Source: Ruminococcus sp. FC2018 (GTDB taxonomy: Bacteria > Bacillota > Clostridia > Oscillospirales > Ruminococcaceae). From it: a stretch of DNA of 64,000 nucleotides. Where the stretch lies: contig NZ_JHXH01000006.1 in assembly GCF_000621805.1 (NCBI RefSeq), positions 62,001 through 126,000 of the forward strand, in the 5' to 3' direction. The notes beneath the pieces were generated by a model. It did not search any database. It was given only the letters and a program-made list of their open reading frames with translations, and had not been told where the DNA came from. Every line of letters starts with the position of its first letter. Position 1 is the first letter of the stretch. This document shows, one piece after another, positions 18,179-26,159 of this stretch. The position numbers and the translations under genes are program-made.

Positions 18179-19513
18179 ATGATGAAAAAGATTTTGTGTG
18201 CTGTCCTATCGACAGTTCTTGCCATAGCTGCATTTTCGGGCTGTAACAAGATATCCGATATGGATGCAAACAGCAGCTCCGACAGCAGCAGTCAGGCTGC
18301 TGTAGATGCGTCAGCTACTTCGTTTAATGTCACCACAGAGGTCAACGAGCTTTATACCGCAAAGAAGCTTGGTGCGCTTGTGGGTGATACAGACGGGTAC
18401 ACCTTCAAGTATCCGGATAATGACACCGAAAAGAAGTTTACTGCGCTGGGAAAAAATACAGTGGAGCTTGTTGTGCTTGACCCCGAAGGCAAGGAAAAAA
18501 ACTGGGTGCTCAACATCAATAACCTTGATACCACAAGCCCTGTGTTCAGTGGAGTGAAAAATATCGAGGCAAGAACAGGGGACACCATTGACTTCAAAAG
18601 CGGAGTAAGCGCCAACGATAATTATGACGGCAAGGTCGAGTTCAGAGTTTCCTACAGCGAGGAAGCTGCAAAGGCAGCAAAGCCCGGGAAATACACCGTT
18701 ACATATTCTGCCTCGGATTCTTCCGGCAATGTGGCATCTATGAAAGTTTCGCTGAATATAACCGGTGAGGCTCTGCCGGGAGCTGATGACAGCAGCAGTA
18801 AAGACGACAGCTCATCACAGGGTGAGACACAGACCGCTACCCAGGCAACTACTAAGGCTATCCCTGCCAACGGTATCTCCGAGAACGTTAAGTTCTATCA
18901 GGACAGGGTGGTCATTGCAGGAGACTCGGTTGCATACGGTTTCTGTGCATACGGATATGTGCCTTATGAACATAATATCGCAAAGGGCAGCACAGCTCTG
19001 CGGCAGTACGATGATAAATCTCTGTTTACCTTTGATCCGACCGGCAAGGAGCTTGGCTTTGTAGATGCTATCGAGGCGGTCAAGCCCAGCCTTCTGTATA
19101 TATCAATGGGTATGAACGATGTAAACCTTATTGATGCGAATAAATATGTGGAAAGGTATAAGGAGCTTATTGAAAAGGTCAAAAGCAAGGTGCCGGACTG
19201 CGTCATCGTTACCGCAGCCATTACACCTATAACCCAGGCAAGCAAGTTTACCAATATAGAGAACATCCGTACATTCAACACTGCACTCAAGAAAATGGTA
19301 GAGGAGCTCAAGGACCCCAATGTGGTGTTCTTTGATGCGTACAACGCCATTGTGGGTCCCGACGGAGTGTATATCCCCAATGACTATTCTCCTTCCGACG
19401 GAGTTCATGTTGCAGGGCATTGCTATAAGACCTTGCTGGAAAAGCTTGCCCTTACACTGGATCAGTACGATATGAAGAAAAAGATCGAGGATATTGAGGC
19501 AAATAGAAAATAA
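18179..19513 (+). CDS. SGNH/GDSL hydrolase lipoprotein with Ig-like domain (copy 4)
   Basis: The product is about 444 aa. It has lipobox FSGC (about Cys22) and an Ig-like domain (about residues 115-200, with VSANDNYDGKVEFRVSYSE and YSASDSSGNVASMKV). A Ser/Thr linker leads to an SGNH domain with VIAGDSVAYGFCAYG (about Ser250), SMGMNDVN and DGVHVAGHCY. Domain order and active-site sequence match copy 2 closely, which suggests duplication of a copy 2 + copy 3 unit. ATG codons at 18179 and 18182 are both possible behind a GGGGGC/AAAGGG site. Confidence 0.87.
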   Translation: MMKKILCAVLSTVLAIAAFSGCNKISDMDANSSSDSSSQAAVDASATSFNVTTEVNELYTAKKLGALVGDTDGYTFKYPDNDTEKKFTALGKNTVELVVLDPEGKEKNWVLNINNLDTTSPVFSGVKNIEARTGDTIDFKSGVSANDNYDGKVEFRVSYSEEAAKAAKPGKYTVTYSASDSSGNVASMKVSLNITGEALPGADDSSSKDDSSSQGETQTATQATTKAIPANGISENVKFYQDRVVIAGDSVAYGFCAYGYVPYEHNIAKGSTALRQYDDKSLFTFDPTGKELGFVDAIEAVKPSLLYISMGMNDVNLIDANKYVERYKELIEKVKSKVPDCVIVTAAITPITQASKFTNIENIRTFNTALKKMVEELKDPNVVFFDAYNAIVGPDGVYIPNDYSPSDGVHVAGHCYKTLLEKLALTLDQYDMKKKIEDIEANRK

Positions 19514-19520
19514 GATCATT

Positions 19521-19550
19521 AAAGAGCACTGTAAAAAGTGCTCTTTTTTG
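19521..19550 (+). terminator. intrinsic terminator after the SGNH cluster
   Basis: AAAGAGCACT pairs with AGTGCTCTTT around GTAAAA, followed by T residues. Confidence 0.9.
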
Positions 19551-19561
19551 TGACCAAAAAC

Positions 19562-19590
19562 TTTACAATTTGCCTGATGTGTGGTATAAT
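19562..19590 (+). promoter_or_regulatory. sigma-A-type promoter for the aminotransferase operon
   Basis: TTTACA at 19562-19567 and TATAAT at 19585-19590 are 17 bp apart. Confidence 0.75.
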
Positions 19591-19654
19591 TATCTGTGTA
19601 TTTGTTTTGGCTTATAATGCCAAAAAATCTTTTAATGAAAGGTGCGGATAATTT

Positions 19655-20848
19655 ATGGATTATAAGTTTTCCGAAAAGGTCTCTCACTTGCAGGCTTCGG
19701 CTATAAGAGAGATCTTGAAATTTACAGTTGACCCGGAGGTAATCTCCTTTGCGGCAGGAAACCCTGCCCCCGAGGCTTTCCCCACAGAGCTTTTAACAAA
19801 GCTTTCCGGGGAGATATTCAGTGAGAACCCTATACTTGCACTTCAGTATTCTATCTCTGAGGGCTATCCTCAGCTGAGAGATCTGCTGAAAAAAGAGCTG
19901 GCAAAGAAGGGCGAGTTTGTTGAGGGCAGAGATGATCTTATTATTACCAGCGGCGCACAGCAAGCCAACGAGCTGGCTGCCAAGGTGCTTTGCAACGAAA
20001 AAGATGTACTTGTTGCAGAGGCTCCCTCGTTTATCGGTTCTCTTAATGCCTTTAAGTCTTACAACGTTGACCTTAAAGGGGTGACCCTTTGTAAGGACGG
20101 CTTGGATATTGATGAGCTTGAGGATGTGCTTAAACAGGGTAATGTGAAACTCATCTATGTTATACCTAATTTCCAGAACCCTACCGGCAGGACTACCAGC
20201 CTTGAAAAGAGAAAAGCTATGTATGAGCTGGCAAAGAAGTACGGTGCGATCATCCTGGAGGACAACCCTTATGGCGATCTGCGTATAAGGGGAGAAAATG
20301 TGCCTTCCATAAAGAGCATGGATAAAGACGGCATCGTTATGTATTCAAGGACCTTCTCAAAGATCCTTGCTCCCGGAATAAGAGTGGGCTATATCAGCGC
20401 ACCTAAGGAGATAATCAGCAAAATGGTGGTTTGCAAGCAGGTTTCTGACGTGCACTCTAATATCTGGGCACAGCTCCTGGCATATAAATTCATGAACAAT
20501 GTGGATATGAATGAGCACATTTCCGGGCTTCAGAATATCTACCGTAAAAAGTGTGACCTTATGATAGGTGAGATGAAAAAGCATTTCTCATCAAAAATCA
20601 CTTTTGAAGAGCCTCAGGGCGGATTGTTTATCTGGTGTACACTTCCCGACGGATGCGATATGCCTGCGTTCTGCAAAAAGGCAGTGAGCGAGTATAAGGT
20701 GGCTGTTGTCCCGGGCAACGCATTTATGATAAACGAGTCGGACAAGACCTCCTCTTTCAGACTTAACTTCTCAACTCCTACCGATGAACAGATAATCAAG
20801 GGCTGTGAGTATCTCGGCAAGCTCTCAAAGGATATGTTCGGGGAATAA
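19655..20848 (+). CDS. PLP-dependent aminotransferase, class I/II (2-aminoadipate/LysN-like group)
   Basis: The 397-aa protein is a fold-type I aminotransferase without an N-terminal GntR domain. It has SAGNPAPEAFP-like entry (FAAGNPAPEAFP), YVIPNFQNPTGRTTS, ILEDNPYGDLR, the PLP Lys in SRTFSKILAPGIRVGY, and the C-terminal carboxylate-binding region FRLNFS. The FAAGNP start and LEDNPYGDLR motif suit the MocR-related group that acts on 2-aminoadipate or branched and aromatic amino acids. The substrate is not determined. It precedes a methyltransferase by 13 nt behind a GGAGG site. Confidence 0.88.
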   Translation: MDYKFSEKVSHLQASAIREILKFTVDPEVISFAAGNPAPEAFPTELLTKLSGEIFSENPILALQYSISEGYPQLRDLLKKELAKKGEFVEGRDDLIITSGAQQANELAAKVLCNEKDVLVAEAPSFIGSLNAFKSYNVDLKGVTLCKDGLDIDELEDVLKQGNVKLIYVIPNFQNPTGRTTSLEKRKAMYELAKKYGAIILEDNPYGDLRIRGENVPSIKSMDKDGIVMYSRTFSKILAPGIRVGYISAPKEIISKMVVCKQVSDVHSNIWAQLLAYKFMNNVDMNEHISGLQNIYRKKCDLMIGEMKKHFSSKITFEEPQGGLFIWCTLPDGCDMPAFCKKAVSEYKVAVVPGNAFMINESDKTSSFRLNFSTPTDEQIIKGCEYLGKLSKDMFGE

Positions 20849-20861
20849 AGGAGGAAAATAA

Positions 20862-21464
20862 ATGTTCTGGGATAATGTTTCAGGCGTGTACGACGTTTTT
20901 GAGGACGTTTACAACGGCGATGTGAACAAAAAGGTAAGCATGAATGTGGCTTCTTATCTTGACAAAGAGGATACTGTGCTGGAGCTTGCCTGCGGAACGG
21001 GAATGATAACACGGTGCGCTGCCCCTGCCTGCAAAAAGCTTGTGGCAACAGACTTTTCGGTGGGTATGCTGAAAAAGACACAGGACAACTGCTTCGGTCT
21101 GAAAAACATAGTTTTCCGAAAAGCGGATATCATGGATATCAAGTGCAAAGATGAAAGCTTTGATAAGGTGATCGCAGGGAATGTGATCCACCTGCTGGAC
21201 GATCCCGATAAAGCAGTTGCACAAATGAACAGAGTCTGCAAAAAAGGCGGACTAATAATCATTCCCACATATATCAACAAGGACGAGCAGGGAAATCAGA
21301 ACCTTTTTACACAGATAGTGGACAAGGCGGGAGCAGGCTTTAAACGCCAGTTCACCCTTGAATCATACAAGCAGTATTTTGAACAGCTGGGTTACGAGGA
21401 CGTTGAGATAAACTTTTTTGACGGAAGAGTGCCTTGTGCGGTGGCTGTTCTCAAAAGAAAATAA
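20862..21464 (+). CDS. class I SAM-dependent methyltransferase
   Basis: The 200-aa protein shows the Rossmann-fold blocks: VLELACGTGMITR (motif I), VATDFSVGMLKK (acidic end of strand 2), KADIMDI, and KVIAGNVIHLLDDP (motif IV). It ends with KKGGLIIIPTYI. The size and pattern are those of small UbiE/YcgJ-like enzymes that act on small molecules. The substrate is unknown. It is closely spaced between the aminotransferase and the permease gene. Confidence 0.88.
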   Translation: MFWDNVSGVYDVFEDVYNGDVNKKVSMNVASYLDKEDTVLELACGTGMITRCAAPACKKLVATDFSVGMLKKTQDNCFGLKNIVFRKADIMDIKCKDESFDKVIAGNVIHLLDDPDKAVAQMNRVCKKGGLIIIPTYINKDEQGNQNLFTQIVDKAGAGFKRQFTLESYKQYFEQLGYEDVEINFFDGRVPCAVAVLKRK

Positions 21465-21487
21465 ACGCTCGATGAGGGGAGCCTTAT

Positions 21488-24262
21488 ATGAAAACAGCTC
21501 TGTTCAAGGATACCTTTCGTGAGATAAAGATCTCTGCGGGAAGGTTTATCTCAATATTCGCCATTGTGGCTCTGGGCTGCGGATTTTTTGCAGGCATAAA
21601 AGCCACCATGCCTGATATGGTGGACTCTGCAAATAAATACTTTGAGGACAACAGGCTTATGGACTATAAGCTTGTGTCTACCTTCGGTGTAAGCTCGGGT
21701 GAAATTGAGGCGATAAAAAAGCTGGACACCGTGGAGGGTGCCTGCGGCGGGTATTCCAAGGAGATATTTTATAACTATGAACAGCAGAACCATGTTCTGA
21801 AAGCAATTTCATACAGCCAAGCGGATAAGGACAATCCCAACAGAATGAACATTCCCGTGCTTGTGGAGGGAAGATTCCCAAGCCAGCCGGGGGAGTGTCT
21901 TATCGAGAAAAAGATAACTGCTCCTCACAGCTTTAAAATAGGCAATACTCTTGCGTTTTCCGATACCGACCCCGGCAAGGAGCTTACAGACTCTCTGGAA
22001 CACAGTGAATATAAGATAGTTGGTATTTGCGCCTCACCTATGTATATCGGATATAAGCGTGATAATACCAAAGCAGGCAACGGAAGTATACTTTGTAACA
22101 TCTATCTTCCTGAAAGTGAGTTTTTGTCAGGGTACTATACAGAGTGTTATGTGCGCTTTAAAAATGTCCACAGTATGGACCAGTTCAGCGATGAGTACAG
22201 GGATAAGATAGACGAGCTTAAACAGGACGTGACAGATGCTTTCAAGCAAAGCGTAAACCAACGCTATAAGACACAGCGTGAGCGTGCAGAGCATGATATT
22301 GAGTTTGCAAAAAGCAGAATAGAAAGTCTGAAAGCTTTGCTGAGCTTTGACAAGGCGCAGCTTCAGGCTTACGATAAAACACTTGTGCAACAGCAAGCCC
22401 AGATAGAAAACACAGATTCTATTTTCAAAGATGCCGACCTTGCAAGCGTAAAGCAGCAAAGGGAAATAGCAGCAGGGCTTTTACAGGAGCTTGAGGGAAA
22501 GCTCAACGGCACAAGGCAGGCTCTTACTGAGCAGGTACAGCAGGCGCAGCAGTCTGTGCAGCAGGGTGAACAGCAGCTTGAAAAGCTGAAAGCACCGGAG
22601 TTTTACGGCTTTGACCGCTTTGAGGCAAGCTCTGACTATAACTCCTTCTGCGGCGATGCAAACAAGATAGACTCTATCTCAAAAGTTTTCCCGGTGTTTT
22701 TTATTCTTATCGCTTTTCTTGTGTGCCTTACCACCATGACAAGAATGGTGGACGAACACAGAATAAGGATAGGCACCTATAAAGCTCTTGGCTACGGCAC
22801 AGCCAGCACAGCGTCAAAGTACCTTGTGTACGGTGCGCTTGCTGCCATTGCAGGCAGCTGTCTGGGTACAGCGGCAGGACTGCAGATATTTCCCAGGATA
22901 ATTTACAGCTGCTATAAGATACTTTACAATATGCCTTCCATAGATACCCCGTTTAAGCCATGGTATATGGTTATGTGCTGCCTGGTCTCCCTGGTCTGCA
23001 TATGCGGTGCGGTGCTTTATTCCTGTATGAAGGCGCTGAGAAGCCAGCCCTCACAGCTTATGAGACCCAAAGCCCCACAGAACGGAAGACGTGTGCTTCT
23101 GGAGCGGGCAGGATTTATCTGGAGCAGGATGAGCTTTCTGAGCAAGGTCACTGTGCGTAATCTGCTTAGGTATAAAAAGAGATTTTTTATGACTCTTGTG
23201 GGCGTGGCAGGCTGTACAGCACTGATAATTACAGGCTTTGGTCTGAAACATTCAATTTCCGATATCGTTGACAAACAGTTCGGTGAGATACTCCTTTACG
23301 ATGCAACGCTGGTGATGAATACAAACACCTACGACAGGAAACAGCTGGACGACAAGCTGTCATCCCTGTCACAGGTCAGAAGCTACACCATGAGTATGAT
23401 AAACGATGCCGTGGCTGAGCATAAGGGTAAAACAGCGGATATTTCTCTTGTTGTCGCCGATAAATATGAGCAGATACATGATTATCTTGACCTGTCATCT
23501 GTTGACGGAAGCGGCAGACTTGATATACCCACACAGGGCTGTATAATCACAAAGAAAATGTCAAGCCTTCTGAAAATCAAAAAAGGCGACAGTATAACCG
23601 TATCCCGTGAGGATGAAAAGCAGATCACCCTTGAGGTCAAGGGCATTGCGGAAAACTACGCCATGCATTATGTTTATATCACCCCGCAGCAGTATGAAGG
23701 TCTGTATGAAAAACAGCCTGTATACAACATGGCATATGTGAACCTTAAAGAGGACGCCAACGAGTCCGACTTCAAAAAAGAGGTCATAAACTGCGGTGAG
23801 TTTTACGGTGTTTCCCTTATGAGCGAGGCAGGCAAGGACTTTCTCACCTCCCTTGACAGCCTTGATGCGGTGGTTATATTGCTTATAGTCTGCGCAGGTC
23901 TGCTTGCCTTTGTGGTGCTTTATAACCTTGCGAATATAAACATAACCGAGCGTGTGCGGGAGATTGCCACAATAAAGGTGCTGGGCTTTTACGACCTGGA
24001 AACCTCAAAATATATTTACCGTGAAAACATAGTTTCCGCCGTGCTGGGCATTATTCTGGGCTTTGGGGCAGGTATAGTCCTTCACCACTTTGTTGTTATC
24101 ACAGCAGAGGTGGACATAGTCCTTTTCAACCACAGCCTTGTGTGGTGGTCATATGTGCTGGGTGCAGTGTTTACAGCGGTTTTCACGGTCATAGTCAACT
24201 TCGTGCTGCATTTCAAGCTCAAAAAGATAGATATGGTAGAGTCAATGAAATCAGTAGAATAG
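21488..24262 (+). CDS. FtsX-type ABC transporter permease without adjacent ATPase
   Basis: The 924-aa product has an N-terminal helix (about residues 16-38) and a large outer domain containing a Gln/Glu-rich coiled coil (about 255-370). FtsX-type helices follow at about 400-510. After another helix near 565-590 and a second outer domain come three C-terminal helices (about 795-915, with TERVREIATIKVLGFYDLE in the loop). This is the long two-FtsX-domain, MacB-PCD-like architecture of permeases that export peptides or lipoproteins or act as mechanotransmitters. No ATP-binding gene flanks it, so the ATPase must be encoded elsewhere. Confidence 0.85.
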   Translation: MKTALFKDTFREIKISAGRFISIFAIVALGCGFFAGIKATMPDMVDSANKYFEDNRLMDYKLVSTFGVSSGEIEAIKKLDTVEGACGGYSKEIFYNYEQQNHVLKAISYSQADKDNPNRMNIPVLVEGRFPSQPGECLIEKKITAPHSFKIGNTLAFSDTDPGKELTDSLEHSEYKIVGICASPMYIGYKRDNTKAGNGSILCNIYLPESEFLSGYYTECYVRFKNVHSMDQFSDEYRDKIDELKQDVTDAFKQSVNQRYKTQRERAEHDIEFAKSRIESLKALLSFDKAQLQAYDKTLVQQQAQIENTDSIFKDADLASVKQQREIAAGLLQELEGKLNGTRQALTEQVQQAQQSVQQGEQQLEKLKAPEFYGFDRFEASSDYNSFCGDANKIDSISKVFPVFFILIAFLVCLTTMTRMVDEHRIRIGTYKALGYGTASTASKYLVYGALAAIAGSCLGTAAGLQIFPRIIYSCYKILYNMPSIDTPFKPWYMVMCCLVSLVCICGAVLYSCMKALRSQPSQLMRPKAPQNGRRVLLERAGFIWSRMSFLSKVTVRNLLRYKKRFFMTLVGVAGCTALIITGFGLKHSISDIVDKQFGEILLYDATLVMNTNTYDRKQLDDKLSSLSQVRSYTMSMINDAVAEHKGKTADISLVVADKYEQIHDYLDLSSVDGSGRLDIPTQGCIITKKMSSLLKIKKGDSITVSREDEKQITLEVKGIAENYAMHYVYITPQQYEGLYEKQPVYNMAYVNLKEDANESDFKKEVINCGEFYGVSLMSEAGKDFLTSLDSLDAVVILLIVCAGLLAFVVLYNLANINITERVREIATIKVLGFYDLETSKYIYRENIVSAVLGIILGFGAGIVLHHFVVITAEVDIVLFNHSLVWWSYVLGAVFTAVFTVIVNFVLHFKLKKIDMVESMKSVE

Positions 24263-24269
24263 GGGTGCT

Positions 24270-24683
24270 TTGAACTTGTTATATGAGATAGGAGATGTAT
24301 TATTACCGATATTATTCGTTTTGCTGTTAGCATTTCTTATTTATATTCTGGTAAAAATCCGTGTCTCAAAATGGGGAAAGACAAATTTGAACGAAGAGGA
24401 AAAGGGAACAAAAGCCCGGGCTAAGATACTGTTCAAGAGTGTAGATGAATTTGACAGGACTAATTATAGTTACCTGACCACCCGTCATGTAACAAATTAT
24501 TATATTGACTGCCTTATAAACGGCGAGAAAAAGACTTTCTTATGCAGTGAATATATGTACGACTATGTACAAAAGGGCGAGACCTATGACGTCATATATA
24601 CATCTCATATGATAGAGCTGGACAGAAAGTATTATCCCGACGATAATTTTGATGATGATTTTGATGATTATGACAGTGAATAA
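24270..24683 (+). CDS. small single-helix membrane protein of unknown function
   Basis: The product is 137 aa from a TTG start that follows AGGGGTG at 24261-24267. One hydrophobic helix (about residues 9-30) precedes a soluble domain with THRHVTNYYIDCLING-like strands (TTRHVTNYYIDCLINGEKK) and an acidic tail (DDNFDDDFDDYDSE). It is not recognised. The start lies 7 nt after the permease stop, so it is probably in the same transcript and could be a membrane partner of the permease. Confidence 0.6.
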   Translation: MNLLYEIGDVLLPILFVLLLAFLIYILVKIRVSKWGKTNLNEEEKGTKARAKILFKSVDEFDRTNYSYLTTRHVTNYYIDCLINGEKKTFLCSEYMYDYVQKGETYDVIYTSHMIELDRKYYPDDNFDDDFDDYDSE

Positions 24684-24718
24684 TAAAGCCAATAATTATT
24701 ATAGAAAGAAGGATATAA

Positions 24719-24937
24719 ATGAACGAGTTTGAGAATAATTTTGAGGACGAGCAGACTGAAAAGTGCTGCTGCGGCTGCATCTGGAAAACTGTCGCTTTTA
24801 TACTTATCGGCGTAGTCATTGGACTGATAATTTCGCCCGTTAAGAACGGTATCGTTATCGGCAATAACAATGTCATCAAAAACGGCAAAAAGAAGAAAAA
24901 GAAAAATAAGAAGAAATCGGAATGTGAGGAGAAGTAA
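24719..24937 (+). CDS. small Cys- and Lys-rich single-pass membrane protein
   Basis: The 72-aa protein has an acidic N-terminus, a CCCGC cluster, one helix (about residues 22-40) and a C-terminus made largely of Lys (KKKKKKNKKK). A GAAGG site precedes it, and ychF begins 3 nt after its stop. The clustered Cys next to the helix could be acylated or bind metal, and the basic end would sit in the cytoplasm. No family is recognised. Confidence 0.6.
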   Translation: MNEFENNFEDEQTEKCCCGCIWKTVAFILIGVVIGLIISPVKNGIVIGNNNVIKNGKKKKKKNKKKSECEEK

Positions 24938-24940
24938 TCT

Positions 24941-26035
24941 ATGAAACTTGGTATGGTAGGACTGCCAAATGTGGGAAAATCAACGCTGTTCAATGCGCTG
25001 ACAAATGCAGGAGCGGAGTCTGCAAACTATCCGTTCTGCACTATCGAAAAGAACGTGGGCGTGGTAAGCGTTCCCGATGAAAGACTGGACAAGCTTGCTG
25101 AGATGTATCACCCTGTAAAGTTTACCCCTGCAACGCTGGAGTTTGTGGACATTGCAGGTCTTGTAAAGGGTGCTTCAAAGGGCGAGGGACTGGGCAACAA
25201 GTTCCTTGCGGATATTCGTGAGGTGGACGCTATCGTCCATGTTGTACGGTGCTTTGAGGACGATAATATTGTCCACGTTGACGGCTCGGTGAACCCTGCA
25301 AGGGATATTGAAACTATTGACCTGGAGCTGGTTTTCTCGGATATTGAGATAATCGAAAGAAAGCTGGACAGGACAAAGAAAGCCATGAAAGGCGACAAGT
25401 CGCTGGGCGAGGTTGTTGAGTTCCTGGAAAGGCTGAAAGCACACCTTGAAGAGGGCAAGGCAGCAAGAGCCTTGCAGATGACCGACGAGGAAAAGGCAAT
25501 GCTTGCAGATACTCCGCTTTTGTCGCTAAAGCCTGTTATCTACGCAGCAAACCTCAGCGAAGACGATTTCAGAAATAATATAGACTCAAATGAGAATTAC
25601 AACACAGTTCGTAAGATCGCCGAGAACGAAGGCTCTGCCGTGTTCCCAATCTGCGCACAGATAGAGGCTGAGATCTCCGATATGGATGACGAGGACAAGG
25701 CAATGTTCCTTGACGATCTGGGACTTGAAACTTCAGGGCTTAACAGAATAATAAAGGAAGGCTACAGCCTTCTGGGGCTTATCTCCTATCTTACCGCAGG
25801 CGAGCCTGAGGTCCGTGCGTGGACCATAAAGAAGGGAACCAAGGCTCCCCAGGCAGCAGGCAAGATACATACCGACTTTGAAAAGGGCTTTATCAGAGCC
25901 GAGGTGGTATCCTTTGATGACCTTATGGCTTGCGGAAATATGGTAGCGGCTAAGGAAAAGGGTCTTGTTCGCCTTGAGGGCAAGGACTATGTTATGCAGG
26001 ACGGAGATATCGTTCTGTTCCGCTTTAACGTATGA
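24941..26035 (+). CDS. ychF: ribosome-binding ATPase YchF (Obg family)
   Basis: The 364-aa length is typical. It has the P-loop GLPNVGKSTLFNALT, the YPFCTIEKNVG switch region, DIAGLVKGASKGEGLGNKFL and a C-terminal TGS domain (WTIKKGTKAPQAAGKIHTDF and onwards). YchF prefers ATP to GTP, binds ribosomes and takes part in stress responses. The degenerate NKxD position reads YAANLSED, as expected for the ATP-preferring members. A terminator follows. Confidence 0.97.
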   Translation: MKLGMVGLPNVGKSTLFNALTNAGAESANYPFCTIEKNVGVVSVPDERLDKLAEMYHPVKFTPATLEFVDIAGLVKGASKGEGLGNKFLADIREVDAIVHVVRCFEDDNIVHVDGSVNPARDIETIDLELVFSDIEIIERKLDRTKKAMKGDKSLGEVVEFLERLKAHLEEGKAARALQMTDEEKAMLADTPLLSLKPVIYAANLSEDDFRNNIDSNENYNTVRKIAENEGSAVFPICAQIEAEISDMDDEDKAMFLDDLGLETSGLNRIIKEGYSLLGLISYLTAGEPEVRAWTIKKGTKAPQAAGKIHTDFEKGFIRAEVVSFDDLMACGNMVAAKEKGLVRLEGKDYVMQDGDIVLFRFNV

Positions 26036-26057
26036 TAGACCGCATATAATCAACAAA

Positions 26058-26092
26058 CACCCGTACCTCTGATCGGTATGGGTGCTTTTTTG
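26058..26092 (+). terminator. intrinsic terminator after ychF
   Basis: CACCCGTACC pairs with GGTATGGGTG, followed by six or more T. Confidence 0.88.
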
Positions 26093-26094
26093 TA

Positions 26095-26137
26095 TAAAAA
26101 AATGAGGCACTCGTTATAAAAACGTGTGTCTCATTTT
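26095..26137 (-). terminator. intrinsic terminator for the MMPL operon (minus strand)
   Basis: On the minus strand AAAATGAGACAC pairs with GTGCCTCATTTT around a 15-nt loop, and a run of T follows. It converges with the ychF terminator. Confidence 0.82.
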
Positions 26138-26159
26138 AAATATAAAGGGGTAAGAAATA

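Noticed and set aside
24719-24937. The poly-Lys C-terminus as a sign of a poly-A slippage artefact
   Set aside because: Both AAA and AAG codons occur and the frame stops just before ychF, so it reads as a genuine small gene.
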